Part shown: piece by piece, positions 32,483 to 43,677 of the stretch
How the letters are laid out: every line of letters starts with the position of its first letter
How positions within the stretch are numbered: position 1 is the first letter of the stretch
NCBI GenBank assembly: GCA_964408025.1
Contig: CAYOXX010000016.1
Span: 1 to 47,832, forward strand
Direction: 5' to 3'
Source: CAYOXX01 sp964408025
Lineage (GTDB): Bacteria; Acidobacteriota; DATKUA01
DNA: 47,832 nt
Made by a program: the position numbers and the translations under genes
The notes under the pieces: generated by a model
Seen by the model: the letters and a program-made list of their open reading frames with translations, nothing else
Databases searched by the model: none
Told to the model about the DNA's origin: nothing

Positions 32483-34630
32483 ATGATCAGGTTCGAGGAC
32501 ATAATCGAGAAGCTGGAGGAGTACCATCCCGGCGCGGATGCGGACTTGGTGCGGCGTGCCTACGTCTTCAGCGCCCGGCAGCACAAGGACCAGCTGCGCC
32601 GCAGCGGCGAGCCGTACCTGGTCCACCCTCTGGAGGTCGCCTACATCCTCGCCAACCAGGGCCTCGACGCCGTGGCTGTGGCGGTGGGGCTGCTGCACGA
32701 CGTGCTGGAGGACACCGACGTCGTCGCCGAGTCGCTGGAGCGCTTCTTCGGCGCCGACGTGGCCCGCATCGTGGCCGGGGTGACCAAGATCGGCAGGATC
32801 CCCTTCACCAGCCTCGAGGAGAAGCAGGCGGAGAACTTCCGCAAGCTACTGATGGCGATGGTCGACGACATCCGCGTCATCCTCGTCAAGCTGGCTGACC
32901 GTCTGCACAACGTGCGCACGCTCGACCACCTCGACCGCGACAAGCAGCTGCGGATCGCCACCGAGACGATGGAGATCTACGTGCCGATCGCCCACCGCCT
33001 CGGTATGGGAGCGTTGAAGCAGGAGCTCGAGGACCTCTGCTTCCGCTACCTCGAGCCGGAGCTATACGCCGACATGAAGGAGACCCTGGAGCGGGACCTG
33101 CCGGTCAACGAGGCCCATATAGTCAAGATCCTGGAGAAAATGGAGAAGGCGCTGGCCGATAACGGCATCCCCTGCTCGATCGAGTGGCGCATCAAGGGCA
33201 TCTACAGCATCTACGCCAAGCGGCGGCGCATGCAGAAGGAGCTGAGCGGGAGCTACGATTTCCACGACTACGTCGCCTTCCGCATTCTTACTGACGAGAT
33301 CCCGCTCTGCTACGCCGCGCTCGGCATCCTCCATAACTTCTGGACGCCAGTGCCGGGGCAGTTTGACGACTACATAGCCAATCCCAAGACTAACAACTAC
33401 CGGAGCCTGCACACGGTGCTCGTCGACCGCCAGCACCGCTTCGAGGTGCAGATACGCACCATGGAGATGCACCGGATCGCTGAGATGGGCATCGCCGCGC
33501 ACTGGCGCTACAAGGAGGGCCGGGAGCGGGAGAGCTGGGAGGACCGCTACTACGAGTGGCTGCGGCAGGTGCTCGACATGCAGCGCGAGACCGACGACCC
33601 GGCCGAGTTCATGCGTGTCCTGAAGGGCGACCTGGCGCCCGACGAGGTCTACACCTTCACGCCCAAGGGCAAGCTGCTGGCACTGCCGCGCGGCTCCACG
33701 CCAATCGACTTCGCCTACGCCATCCACACCGACATCGGCCACACCTGCGTCGGCGCCAAGATCAACGGCCGCATGGGCCCGCTCGACACCAAGCTCCAGA
33801 GCGGCGACACCGTCGAGATCCTCACCAGCAAGGGCCACGAGCCCAGCCGCGACTGGCTCGGCATCGTCCGCACCGGCCGCGCCCGCAACAAGATCCGCCA
33901 GTTCCTCAACAGCCTGGAGAAGCTCAAGAGCATCGAGGTCGGCCGGCGGCTGCTCGAGAAGGAGGCGCGGCGCTTCGGCTCCAGCCTCAAGCGGTTGCGA
34001 GCCCACGCCAAGTTCGAGGACGCGATGAAGGACGTCGGCGCCTCCAGGCTCGACGACCTCCACAGCGCCATCGGTTTCGGGCGCGTATCGGCGCGCAGCT
34101 TCCTCGCCAGGCTGATGCCTGAGCCGGAGGAGGAGCCGAAGGAGCAGCTGGCCGGCAAGATCGCCAAGGCGGTCAAGCAGAGCATCGGCCTGCGGGAGGC
34201 CAAGATCAAGGTCAGGGGCGCCGCAGATGTGCTGACCTACATCGCCTCCTGCTGCTCGCCGGTATTCGGCGAGCCGATAGTCGGCTACGTCACCCGCGGC
34301 AAGGGCGTCGCGGTGCACCGCGACGGCTGCTCCAACGCCGCCGACATGCACCCCGACCGCCGCATCGAGGTCGAGTGGGCCCGCTCCAAGGACGGCACGA
34401 TGCCCGCCGGAATCGTGCTCACCGCGGAGGACAGGCAGGGGCTGCTGGCCAAGGTCATGGCCCGCATCGACAACGCCAAGATCAACGTCCGCGGCCTGGC
34501 CGCCATAACCCACGACGACAAGACCGCCGAGATCAGCATGACCCTCGACGTGCGCGACATACGCCACCTCAACGAGATCGTCCGCGCCATAAAGGACGTC
34601 CCCGGAATCATCAGCGTCCGGCGGGAGTAA
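32483..34630 (+). CDS. rel: Bifunctional (p)ppGpp synthetase/hydrolase (Rel/SpoT)
   Basis: 715 residues from ATG 32483. The hydrolase HD domain has HDVLEDT (H72-D73) and VKLADRLHNVRTL, both intact. The synthetase domain follows (WRIKGIYSIYAKRR, FHDYVAFRILTDE, NNYRSLHT, EVQIRTMEMH), then TGS (VYTFTPKGKLLALPRGSTP), a zinc/RIS region (SCCSPVFGEPIVGYVTRGKGV) and a C-terminal ACT domain (MTLDVRDIRHLNEIVRAI). Full long-form architecture, so both making and degrading the alarmone are likely. Monocistronic; ends 6 bp from the convergent acyl-CoA mutase gene. Confidence 0.97.
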   Translation: MIRFEDIIEKLEEYHPGADADLVRRAYVFSARQHKDQLRRSGEPYLVHPLEVAYILANQGLDAVAVAVGLLHDVLEDTDVVAESLERFFGADVARIVAGVTKIGRIPFTSLEEKQAENFRKLLMAMVDDIRVILVKLADRLHNVRTLDHLDRDKQLRIATETMEIYVPIAHRLGMGALKQELEDLCFRYLEPELYADMKETLERDLPVNEAHIVKILEKMEKALADNGIPCSIEWRIKGIYSIYAKRRRMQKELSGSYDFHDYVAFRILTDEIPLCYAALGILHNFWTPVPGQFDDYIANPKTNNYRSLHTVLVDRQHRFEVQIRTMEMHRIAEMGIAAHWRYKEGRERESWEDRYYEWLRQVLDMQRETDDPAEFMRVLKGDLAPDEVYTFTPKGKLLALPRGSTPIDFAYAIHTDIGHTCVGAKINGRMGPLDTKLQSGDTVEILTSKGHEPSRDWLGIVRTGRARNKIRQFLNSLEKLKSIEVGRRLLEKEARRFGSSLKRLRAHAKFEDAMKDVGASRLDDLHSAIGFGRVSARSFLARLMPEPEEEPKEQLAGKIAKAVKQSIGLREAKIKVRGAADVLTYIASCCSPVFGEPIVGYVTRGKGVAVHRDGCSNAADMHPDRRIEVEWARSKDGTMPAGIVLTAEDRQGLLAKVMARIDNAKINVRGLAAITHDDKTAEISMTLDVRDIRHLNEIVRAIKDVPGIISVRRE

Positions 34631-34636
34631 CCGCCT

Positions 34637-36313
<1,677 letters not shown>

Positions 36314-36341
36314 CTTTCTCTCCGCCGATGGACCGCGCCTC

Positions 36342-36371
36342 ATTCTATGGTCGGAGTGCGTGCCGCGGCAA
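36342..36371 (-). promoter_or_regulatory. Candidate sigma-70 promoter of the acyl-CoA mutase gene
   Basis: Minus strand TTGCCG (36371-36366), 18-nt spacer, TAGAAT (36347-36342); the ATG at 36313 follows 28 bp after the -10. No cobalamin riboswitch fits in this leader. The rest of the 251-bp divergent spacer 36314-36564 holds nothing else I can call. Confidence 0.5.
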
Positions 36372-36564
36372 CAGTTAGACCTGACTAGCATGTGCGACCC
36401 GCGGATGAGCTCTATATTGTATTGTTCTTTCCTTGTAGAATTGGGAGCCGCCAGACCGTAGCAGGGATCGATTTCATGCATTGTAATAGAATTCCAAAGA
36501 GCCTTGCGTTATCAATGATCTAAAAGGTTTGAGTTCTTTCAAGCAATAGTGGGGAGGGGATCGC

Positions 36565-37131
36565 ATGAAGGTTGTCTCGAGTCTTCTCGTGACGGCGTTG
36601 ACGGCCGCGGTCTGCTTGTTGCCGGCAGGCTGCAGCCCGGAGGCCGACCCGCGCTACTTCGGCTGGCGGAGCTACAGCGACCGCGACGACGGCTACCGCG
36701 CCCTGGTGCCACCCGAGTGGGAGGCCACGGGCGAGCTGATGCCCGGCATGCGCGGCACCCGCTTCAGCCCGGTCTACGATCACGACACGCCGCTGGCCGG
36801 CCTGGTCTACTTCGCCGTCTACGTCCGGGATCTCGAAGAAGAAGTAGAGCTGGACGAGAGCGAGCACGAAGCAGCCGCCCGCGGGCTTGCCGAGGGGATC
36901 TGGCTCGACCTCGAGATCGAGGAGGAGGAGCTCACGCTGGACGGAACACCGGCCCGGCGCTACCGGCTAGAGGGCGCATGCAGTTGGAGCGGCGTCGAGC
37001 TCCGGGGCTTTGCAGTTGTACTTCATCACCTCGGCAAGCAGTACGTCCTCTTCGCCTCAGCCACCGAGGAAACCTACCCGCGCCTGGCCGATACCTTCGA
37101 GATGATACTGGCCAGCGTGCGGCTGCCGTAA
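36565..37131 (+). CDS. Putative lipoprotein, unknown function
   Basis: 188 residues from ATG 36565 with a strong GGGGAGGGG ribosome site. The N-terminal signal ends in the lipobox LPAGC (acylated Cys23), so it is an outer- or inner-membrane lipoprotein. The mature part is a compact alpha/beta domain (YRALVPPEWEATGELMPGMR ... FVVLHHLGKQYVLFASATEE) of about 150 residues. It resembles general PsbP-like or DUF-type stress/secretion domains in outline only; no family is assigned. Ends 7 bp from the convergent ktrA. Confidence 0.8.
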   Translation: MKVVSSLLVTALTAAVCLLPAGCSPEADPRYFGWRSYSDRDDGYRALVPPEWEATGELMPGMRGTRFSPVYDHDTPLAGLVYFAVYVRDLEEEVELDESEHEAAARGLAEGIWLDLEIEEEELTLDGTPARRYRLEGACSWSGVELRGFAVVLHHLGKQYVLFASATEETYPRLADTFEMILASVRLP

Positions 37132-37138
37132 ACCGTCT

Positions 37139-37810
37139 CTACGTTTTAAACGACTCCTGAAAGCGCTCCAGGTTTTTCAGCAAGCCGAGTATATAGAGGA
37201 TTTCGCCCTCGGCAAGTGGCTGCTTCGGGTCGAAGTTGAGCAAGCTTTCCCCCGTTTCGTTGTCGTGGAGGGCGATTACGTTGACGCTAAAGCGACGGCG
37301 CAGGTCGAGGTCGATAAGGCTCTTGCCCGCCAGGTGCTCGGGCAGTTGGAATTCGAGAATGCCGAAATCGTCAGCTATCTTGAGGCGGTCGGTGATGTAG
37401 GGCTGGTGCAATCCCAGGGCGAGCCGCTCGGCCATGTCCCGCTCGGGGAAGATCGTATTTGTGGCTCCGATCATGTGCATCATCTGGGCCTGGTCCTCGC
37501 TGATCACCTTAACCCAGATCTCCTTCACTCCCAGCTCCTTGAGGTGCAACGTCGCCAGGGCGCTGAGGTCGATCCGCTCGCCGAGGCTGACGACGGCCAG
37601 GTCGGCCCCGCCGGCACCGACTTCCCTATATATCTCTTTGGTGGCGACATTCGCCGTCACCGCCTTAGCCAGGTCGCGGCCTACCGCGTGCACCCTTTCT
37701 TCGTTCTTGTCGATGGCGATAACCGTATGCCCCAGCCTCGCCAGCGTTCGGGCCATATAGGAGCCGAAGTTGCCGAGGCCGACGACGACCACTGTCAGAT
37801 GGCGTTTCAT
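37139..37810 (-). CDS. ktrA: Ktr/Trk potassium-uptake regulatory RCK protein
   Basis: 223 residues: an RCK_N Rossmann domain (VVVVGLGNFGSYMARTLARLG with GxGxxG, then AIDKNEERV) and an RCK_C domain (FQLPEHLAGKSLIDLDLRRRF). The length equals single-RCK KtrA, not the double-length TrkA. It forms a cytoplasmic nucleotide-binding gating ring on the membrane subunit. Its start lies 2 bp after the stop of the channel gene (37813), so they form an operon, with the channel first. Gating by ATP/ADP or c-di-AMP is family knowledge, not visible here. Confidence 0.93.
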   Translation of the reverse strand: MKRHLTVVVVGLGNFGSYMARTLARLGHTVIAIDKNEERVHAVGRDLAKAVTANVATKEIYREVGAGGADLAVVSLGERIDLSALATLHLKELGVKEIWVKVISEDQAQMMHMIGATNTIFPERDMAERLALGLHQPYITDRLKIADDFGILEFQLPEHLAGKSLIDLDLRRRFSVNVIALHDNETGESLLNFDPKQPLAEGEILYILGLLKNLERFQESFKT

Positions 37811-37812
37811 TG

Positions 37813-39180
37813 CTATCCCACCATGACCGACTCGGTGTAGAGCCGGTACTTTGGCGCCCGCAGGAAGCCTCCGAGCAGCGAGAAGAAGGTCAAAGGTCCA
37901 AGGCGGCCGACTAACATCGTGAAGATGATAAGCAGTTTGCCGGCGGGCGACAATCCGGGGGTGGCTCCGGTGCTCAGTCCCACCGTGCCGAACGCGGAGA
38001 CAGCCTCGAACGACAGCTCGAGGAAGGCACCGCGTCGCTCCGGGTGCGAGGCTGATCCCAGCTCGGTCATCTGCAGCACCAGTGCGAGAGTCATGATGAC
38101 CATCACCGCCAGCAGAGTCAGCGTGACAGCCTCGATGACGGAGCGGCCGGCCACAGTGCGGTTGCCGAAGACGGGATCCCGCTCTCCGCGCAGGCGCGCC
38201 CAGGCGGCTAAAAAGATGATTGCCGCCGTGGTTGTTTTCACGCCGCCGGCGGCGGAGGCCGGCGAGCCGCCGATCGTCATCAGGACCATCGTAAGCACCA
38301 GGGTCGCGTTGGAGAGGTCGAGGTATTCGACGGTGTTGAAGCCGGCGGTGCGGCAGGTTACCGAGTGGAAGAGGCTTGAAAGCAGCCGCTCGCCCGGTGG
38401 CCTGCCGGCCATCGCGTTGCCGCTCTCAATCAGGAAGAAAAGCACCGCCCCCACAGCGAGCAGTACGAGCGTTGTCCAGAGCACGAGTCTCGTCTGCAGC
38501 GTTAGTGGACCGCCAGATCGTAGTCTCTCCTCCAGGTCGATGACGACCACGAAGCCGATGCCGCCCAGCACGATCAGGATCATCATGGGCAGCAGCAAGA
38601 ACGCGTCACCGGCGAAAGTTGTGAGGCTGGTAGAGAAGGTCGAGAAGCCGGCGTTGCAGAACGCGGATACCGACTGGAAGGCGGCGTGGTAGAGGGCGAT
38701 CTCCCAGGGGAAGTAGCGCAGGAAGGCGAACCAGAGGGCCGCCGTGCCCGCGAACTCGGCGAAGGCGACGAGGGCCACGATCCGCTTAGCAATGCTTTTC
38801 GTGTCGAGCCGCATCTCGATGCCAATCCTGTGCCTTCGCAGCGCGTCGTGCTGGACCAGACTGATGCGCCGCCCCAGCATCAGCAGTACGATTGCCGAGA
38901 AGCTGATGATGCCCAGGCCGCCTAGCTGAATCAGCGCGAGGATGACGATCTGGCCGAATGGCGTGAAGACGGTGGCGGTGTCGACGACGATCAGCCCGGT
39001 CACGCAGACTGCCGAGGTGGAGGTGAAGAAGGCGTCCAGGAGCCCCAGCGGCTCGCCGACCGAGGCGGCGGGCAGCGCCAGCAGCAGCCCGCCCAGCAGC
39101 GCGAGGGCGGTGAAGCCGCAGATTATGAAAATTGTGGTTCTGAGCATCCGGTCACCGAGGCGCGAGCGAACTCCAATCAT
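37813..39180 (-). CDS. ktrB: Ktr/Trk-type potassium channel subunit
   Basis: 455 residues, the KtrB size. Repeated pore-loop signatures of the SKT family: FFTSTSAVCVTGLIVVDT, FQSVSAFCNAGFSTF, FHSVTCRTAGFNTVEY and FEAVSAFGTVGLSTG (four half-repeats, each with a G in the filter position). About eight to ten membrane segments lie between. Imports K+ (and probably Na+-coupled) under control of KtrA, encoded immediately downstream. No SpoT-type or KdpD-type regulator adjacent; the promoter must be in 39181-39230 or further upstream. Confidence 0.93.
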   Translation of the reverse strand: MIGVRSRLGDRMLRTTIFIICGFTALALLGGLLLALPAASVGEPLGLLDAFFTSTSAVCVTGLIVVDTATVFTPFGQIVILALIQLGGLGIISFSAIVLLMLGRRISLVQHDALRRHRIGIEMRLDTKSIAKRIVALVAFAEFAGTAALWFAFLRYFPWEIALYHAAFQSVSAFCNAGFSTFSTSLTTFAGDAFLLLPMMILIVLGGIGFVVVIDLEERLRSGGPLTLQTRLVLWTTLVLLAVGAVLFFLIESGNAMAGRPPGERLLSSLFHSVTCRTAGFNTVEYLDLSNATLVLTMVLMTIGGSPASAAGGVKTTTAAIIFLAAWARLRGERDPVFGNRTVAGRSVIEAVTLTLLAVMVIMTLALVLQMTELGSASHPERRGAFLELSFEAVSAFGTVGLSTGATPGLSPAGKLLIIFTMLVGRLGPLTFFSLLGGFLRAPKYRLYTESVMVG

Positions 39181-39229
39181 AGACTCCCCGGCAACGGGAA
39201 TACAGGAGGAATATCGACTGGCCTGGGGG

Positions 39230-39359
39230 CTACGAGCCTTCCTTCAGCGAGCTGAACATCCACTCCCAGCTCTCCTTATCGGCGAGGCTTTCCTCGAGAA
39301 CGATTTCCTTTAATGCAGCGTCCCTCCGTCCGGGCGCGCTTGACCACCCTGGCGGCAGC
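39230..39359 (-). pseudogene. Probable 3' remnant of an unidentified gene
   Basis: On the minus strand, an open frame without a start reads ...KEIVLEESLADKESWEWM and ends in KEGS plus a TAG (39232-39230). The codons are GC-ending and coding-like. A second frame just upstream gives DRLRKLNIGYAAARVVKRAR, so a frameshift may separate two parts of one old gene. No family recognised. The remainder of 39181-39581 has no other gene. Confidence 0.35.
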
Positions 39360-39465
39360 GTAGCCGATGTTCAACTTCCTGAGCCGATCTGCGGCGGTTA
39401 CGGAGAGCCGACCGCGGTTCTTGCGCAAGCTGTCGCGTTAACCACTGAACTCCAATACTGGTGTC

Positions 39466-39539
39466 TTCGGCGCCGCGTCTTGAAGGTCGGATTGATGGAT
39501 TGGAGTGTTGGAAGAAGCCGGGGCGTTCTAGGCGCCGAA
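39466..39539. repeat. Inverted repeat TTCGGCGCC/GGCGCCGAA with inner ATTGGAGT motifs
   Basis: A perfect 9-bp dyad 57 bp apart (39466-39474, 39531-39539), with CTCCAAT and GATTGGAGTG nearby forming an overlapping alternative fold. Lies downstream of the YfhO gene (minus strand, ending at 39582) and may serve as its terminator region or be a decayed repeat. Confidence 0.4.
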
Positions 39540-39581
39540 AACCACGTTTAATCCCTTATCATTTCCCACGTTCGCATCGCC

Positions 39582-42176
39582 TCAATTCGAAGGCCGCTCG
39601 GGCGCGGGCCGCCGCTGCCAGGCGACGGCTATGAGGCAAAGCACCAAGGCGGCCAGCGAGATGGCGATGGCGGCAACGGCTGTAGGTTCGCTGTAAGAGA
39701 ACTCGATGGTGTGGACACCTGCCGGGACATTCACGGCGCGGGCGCAGAAGTTGGCCCGCAGGATTTCCGCCGGCTCGCCGTCGACGGTGGCGCTCCAGCC
39801 GGGGTGGAAGAAGTCGGAGAGGACCAGGTACGACTCTCGCGGCGCGACTGTGCGGATCGCCACCCGGTGGCGCGAGTAGCGGACGATCTCGGCGCCGGCC
39901 GCTACCGCCTCCTCCGCAGACCAGTGGCGCGTCGGCCCGGGCGGCGCATCGCGGTCCAGCAGCAGCACCTGCTCTTCGAGGTCGACGGGCTGCCGCAGCC
40001 GCGCGAGCATTTCGTCGGCTGAGGCGCAGCGCTCGACGCCTGCAACCAGCATGGCCCGCGGCAGGGCATCGGTAAAATCGTAGACGCCGTGGCCGAGGGC
40101 ACGTACGCGAGGGGGCAGGCGGAGCGGGAGGTCCTCCTGCGAAAACCTCATGCTCTGCAGCCGTGCTGACCTGCCCTCGATCAGCTCCACCCAGACCTCC
40201 ATCGGGCGCCGCTGGAGGCGAATGCCGGTCAGCGAGCCGCCCAAGCGGTGCCGAACCGATCCATCCTCCCAGGTGACGATGCCGAGCGTCTCGAGCGGGA
40301 CAGCAAGCACACGCCCGTCGTCGGTGTTCACGATGGCCGCCGCGCGGGCGCGACCCTCCTCGTTCGGCTCGACGGAGAGGCGCAGGTGCAGCCGCCTCCC
40401 GGAAGCCGCCTCGGGCAGCGGGTAGCGCTGCAGGCGGTTGTGGCGGTCGAGCCTGATGTTGGAAGTCGGTCGGGTGCTCTGGCTTATGCTCCGCCCGGTG
40501 ATCCAGTAGCGCGCGCCCCACTGCCTCTCCAGCAGGGGTCGTGCCTCGGCGGCGCGCCAAAGCCGCCTGAAAGCGACGAACTGGTTCGGGTCCTCCGCCC
40601 GGAAGGCGTTGAGGCCATTGTAGGTGTCCAGGTTCGTCCAGAAATAGAGCATCTCCCGCCGCACGCGCGGCGGCGCCACGCCCCTCGGTATCACCGATGC
40701 CTGCAGCGCGAAGTCCCGCATCTTATCGCGTATCCGCGGCCGCAGGTTGTTTGTGTTGGTGAGCAGCAATAATTCGCTCAGGGCTATTACGGTTACCATT
40801 ATAAGTGCGGCGCGAGGGAAGCGGCGGGAGAGCAGTACGGCGGTCGCTGCGCTCGCAACCGCGGCAATAGCCACCAGGGCATAGACCGAGAACCTCCAGC
40901 GTTGCCACGCCGCCGGGAAGGCGACCAGGAGTCCCGCCTGGACGCAGACGATAATCGCTGCTACGGCGACGGCCAGTCGTCGGTCGCTCCGGTCCGCCCC
41001 GTTGCGGAGCCGCTGCAGCCCGGCGCCGGCCAGCAGCGCTCCGAGCAGGTTGACGATCAGCGCCGCGCGGTAGTGGTCCTTGAACATCCCGTACCCGGGC
41101 ACCGCCGCCGCCAGCGCGTTGTCGATCATCAGCTCCTCGGCGTGGGCCAATACAAGGAAGGTGAGGAAACAGATCAGCAGCGTCCCTCGCAGGCGCAGCG
41201 CTCGCTCCCTGGCGCCGACGGGAGCCAGGATTAGCGGAACCGAACCGAAGAAGAGGATTCCGGCGGCTGCCAGCCCCGATACGATGCCGATCTGCGGGGC
41301 GGCTATCGACAGGAAACGGACCGGGAACATCTCCGGCTTCAGTGTCACCCGCCGCCAATCGCCGCCGCGGAACAGCTCCGGCATAGCCGCGTGAGCCGGC
41401 ATCACCTGCGGTGCCGCGATGGCCAGCGCAAGTGCACCTATCACCACCAGCTTGATGAGAGGTCTGGGCGAGCTGTCCCCGATTGCGCGGGAGATGGCGA
41501 TGATGCCGATCAGGAGCGCGGCATAGAAGCACGGCTGCGGGTGGCCGGCAAGCAGACTTAGCGCCAGGCAGAGCGCCGCTGGTGCCGTCCAGCGCCATCC
41601 TCCTCTCTCGAACGCTTTGATCGAGGCCGCGATTGCCCAGGGTACCCAGGCGGCGGCGGCCACCATCGAGTGCGACGGCAGCACGTTGAGGAATAATCCG
41701 GCGCCGGTGAACGCTGCGCCCGCTAGCCATGCCGGCCCCCTCCGCAAACCGAGGACCCGCGCCAGCAGGTAGACGCCGACGGCGGCCAGTGCCAGGTGCC
41801 AGAGCACGGACAGCTCGAGCCAGGTTAGCGTTAGGCGGCCCCCGCTGAGCAGCGCCAACAGCAATGTGTTGGGGTAAAAGGATGCCGCTTGGGGGTTTGC
41901 GTTGAGAGGCCGGCCGAGCCCTTCCAAGGGATTCCAGAGCGGCAGCTCGCCCTCGACCCAGGCATCGACGCTAGCCTGGTACCAGGGGAGCATGAGTCCG
42001 AGCATGTCGGCGCCGATATCTACCGGCTGGGGAGTGAGCGGCAGCCAAAGGGCAAGTTTACCGGCAAACGGAACAATCACCAAGGTGGCTACTGCGAGCA
42101 GGCCGACCGGCCACCCCGCCCACCTTGCCCCTCCTGCATCCGCTGTCCGTCCCGGCCGCTGCCTAGTGGCGCTCAA
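39582..42176 (-). CDS. YfhO-type integral membrane protein
   Basis: 864 residues. Many hydrophobic segments fill the first 480 or so, starting GLLAVATLVIVPFAGKLALW; WYQASVDAWVEGELPLWNPLEGLGRPL is a typical extracytoplasmic loop of YfhO/polyprenol-dependent GT-C-like proteins. A soluble C-terminal domain (about 600-810) ends with YLVLSDFFHPGWSATVDGEP and VPAGVHTIEFSYSEP before a final membrane helix, the family hallmark. Members are linked to teichoic or surface-glycan glycosylation; the acceptor is unknown here. It sits 15 bp after fumarase beta (stop 42192) on the same strand and may share its transcript. Confidence 0.9.
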   Translation of the reverse strand: MSATRQRPGRTADAGGARWAGWPVGLLAVATLVIVPFAGKLALWLPLTPQPVDIGADMLGLMLPWYQASVDAWVEGELPLWNPLEGLGRPLNANPQAASFYPNTLLLALLSGGRLTLTWLELSVLWHLALAAVGVYLLARVLGLRRGPAWLAGAAFTGAGLFLNVLPSHSMVAAAAWVPWAIAASIKAFERGGWRWTAPAALCLALSLLAGHPQPCFYAALLIGIIAISRAIGDSSPRPLIKLVVIGALALAIAAPQVMPAHAAMPELFRGGDWRRVTLKPEMFPVRFLSIAAPQIGIVSGLAAAGILFFGSVPLILAPVGARERALRLRGTLLICFLTFLVLAHAEELMIDNALAAAVPGYGMFKDHYRAALIVNLLGALLAGAGLQRLRNGADRSDRRLAVAVAAIIVCVQAGLLVAFPAAWQRWRFSVYALVAIAAVASAATAVLLSRRFPRAALIMVTVIALSELLLLTNTNNLRPRIRDKMRDFALQASVIPRGVAPPRVRREMLYFWTNLDTYNGLNAFRAEDPNQFVAFRRLWRAAEARPLLERQWGARYWITGRSISQSTRPTSNIRLDRHNRLQRYPLPEAASGRRLHLRLSVEPNEEGRARAAAIVNTDDGRVLAVPLETLGIVTWEDGSVRHRLGGSLTGIRLQRRPMEVWVELIEGRSARLQSMRFSQEDLPLRLPPRVRALGHGVYDFTDALPRAMLVAGVERCASADEMLARLRQPVDLEEQVLLLDRDAPPGPTRHWSAEEAVAAGAEIVRYSRHRVAIRTVAPRESYLVLSDFFHPGWSATVDGEPAEILRANFCARAVNVPAGVHTIEFSYSEPTAVAAIAISLAALVLCLIAVAWQRRPAPERPSN

Positions 42177-42191
42177 TTGAAGGAGAAGGTG

Positions 42192-42743
42192 CTACTTGGC
42201 GTACTGCTTGCGGCCCTCGGCGTAGAGGTCGTTGCCGCGCACGTCGTTGACGACGATGCAGGGGAACTCCTCCACCTCGAGGCGCCTGATCGCCTCTGGC
42301 CCGAGGTCGTCGTAGGCGATGATCTCGACCGCCTTGACCTGCTTGGCCAGCAGCGCCGCGGCGCCGCCGACGGCGGCGCAGTAGACGGCACCATTCTTCC
42401 TGCAGCTCTCGATCACCCCGGCGTCGCGCTTCCCCTTGCCGATCATCATTTTCATTCCCAGGTCCAGGAGCCGCGGGGCGTAGGGGTCCATCCTGTAGCT
42501 GGTCGTCGGGCCGATGCTGCCGATCACGTTGCCCGGCTTGGTCGGCGACGGGCCGGCGTAGTAGATGGCGCTGCCCTCGACGGGGAACGGTAACTCCTCT
42601 CCGCGGTCCAGGGCCTCGACCATCCGCTTGTGGGCGGCGTCGCGGCCGGTATAGATGACGCCGCTGATCAGCACCGTGTCGCCGATGTTCAGCTTCGCTA
42701 TGTCCTCCGCCTCGAACGGAGCCGTGATTCTTATCTCAGCCAT
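42192..42743 (-). CDS. Class I fumarate hydratase/tartrate dehydratase, beta subunit
   Basis: 183 residues. Matches the C-terminal domain of class I (iron-sulfur) fumarases: DTVLISGVIYTGRDAAHKRM, IYYAGPSPTKPG, IGSIGPTTSYRMDPYAPRLL and MIGKGKRDAGVIE. With the alpha subunit 15 bp upstream it should hydrate fumarate to malate. Tartrate dehydratase uses the same fold, but neighbours with TCA-type function favour fumarase. The short intergenic distance indicates one operon. Confidence 0.93.
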   Translation of the reverse strand: MAEIRITAPFEAEDIAKLNIGDTVLISGVIYTGRDAAHKRMVEALDRGEELPFPVEGSAIYYAGPSPTKPGNVIGSIGPTTSYRMDPYAPRLLDLGMKMMIGKGKRDAGVIESCRKNGAVYCAAVGGAAALLAKQVKAVEIIAYDDLGPEAIRRLEVEEFPCIVVNDVRGNDLYAEGRKQYAK

Positions 42744-42758
42744 GGCTGCTTCCCCTCT

Positions 42759-43601
42759 CTACAGGATTGCCGTCTTGTGCCGGTGGGCGTGGCACTCGAT
42801 GTTCACCGCCGCCGGCAGGCTGGCGATGTGGCAGGCCCAGGAGATTATGTGCACCGCCAGGGCGGTCGTGCGGCCACCCATGCCTTGCGGTCCGATGCCC
42901 ATCTTGTTGATCTTCTCCAGCAGGTCCTTCTCCATCTCGTCGAGGAAGGGGTCCGGGTTTGGGCTGCCCAGCGGGCGCAGGAGCGACTTCTTGGCGTGGT
43001 AGGCGGCGATCTCGAAGGTGCCGCCGATGCCGATGCCGACCACTATTGGCGGGCAGGGATTCGGCCCGGCCTCGCTGACCGCCTCGAGCGCGAACTGCTT
43101 GACGCCCTCGGCGCCGTCGGCCGGCCTCAACATTCTGACGCGGCTCATGTTCTCGCTGCCGCCGCCCTTAGGCATGTGGGTGATCTTGAGCTCGTCGCCC
43201 GGCACGATCCGGTAGTGGATCACCGCCGGGGTGTTGTCGCCGGTGTTCACTCGGCGCAGCCCGTCCTCGAGGATGCTCTTGCGCAGGTAGCCTTCCTGGT
43301 AGCCCTTGCGCACGCCCTCGTTGATCGCCTCGGTCAGCGTCGCGCCCTCGATGCGCACGTCGCTGCCGAGCTCGACGAAGAAGACGGCGAAGCCGGTGTC
43401 CTGGCACATCGGAACACGCTCCGTGCGGGCGATCTCGGCGTTGGTCTCGATCTGCTCGAGGATCGAGCGCGCTGTCGGCGACTCCTCGGTCGCCTTGAAC
43501 TCGGCGAACTTCGTCTTCACGTCCTCGCCCAGCTCGTAGCTGGCCTCCATGCACAGCTCTGCCACCTTCTCGGTGACCGCCGCCGCGTCGATAGTTCTCA
43601 T
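42759..43601 (-). CDS. Class I fumarate hydratase/tartrate dehydratase, alpha subunit (4Fe-4S)
   Basis: 280 residues from ATG 43601 with a GGAGGAGGG ribosome site (frame also open 15 bp upstream). Catalytic iron-sulfur subunit: VPMCQDTGFAVFFVELG, GPNPCPPIVVGIGIGG and a C-terminal NIECHAHR give the three conserved Cys positions that hold the cluster. PKGGGSENMSRVRML is the conserved substrate loop. Oxygen-sensitive enzymes of this kind are usual in anaerobes. Divergent from the proline dehydrogenase gene, whose promoter lies in the shared spacer. Confidence 0.94.
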   Translation of the reverse strand: MRTIDAAAVTEKVAELCMEASYELGEDVKTKFAEFKATEESPTARSILEQIETNAEIARTERVPMCQDTGFAVFFVELGSDVRIEGATLTEAINEGVRKGYQEGYLRKSILEDGLRRVNTGDNTPAVIHYRIVPGDELKITHMPKGGGSENMSRVRMLRPADGAEGVKQFALEAVSEAGPNPCPPIVVGIGIGGTFEIAAYHAKKSLLRPLGSPNPDPFLDEMEKDLLEKINKMGIGPQGMGGRTTALAVHIISWACHIASLPAAVNIECHAHRHKTAIL

Positions 43602-43677
43602 TGCCCTCCTCCCCAATCTTGTGGCCGCCGCATTATGCCACGGGCCATGCCGCGCCGCAATTGGCCTCCCTCCTTAT

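Noticed and set aside
33062..34567. 501-codon minus-strand open frame inside rel
   Set aside because: Antisense shadow of rel; composition biased to Val/Ala/Asp/Gly with no motif.
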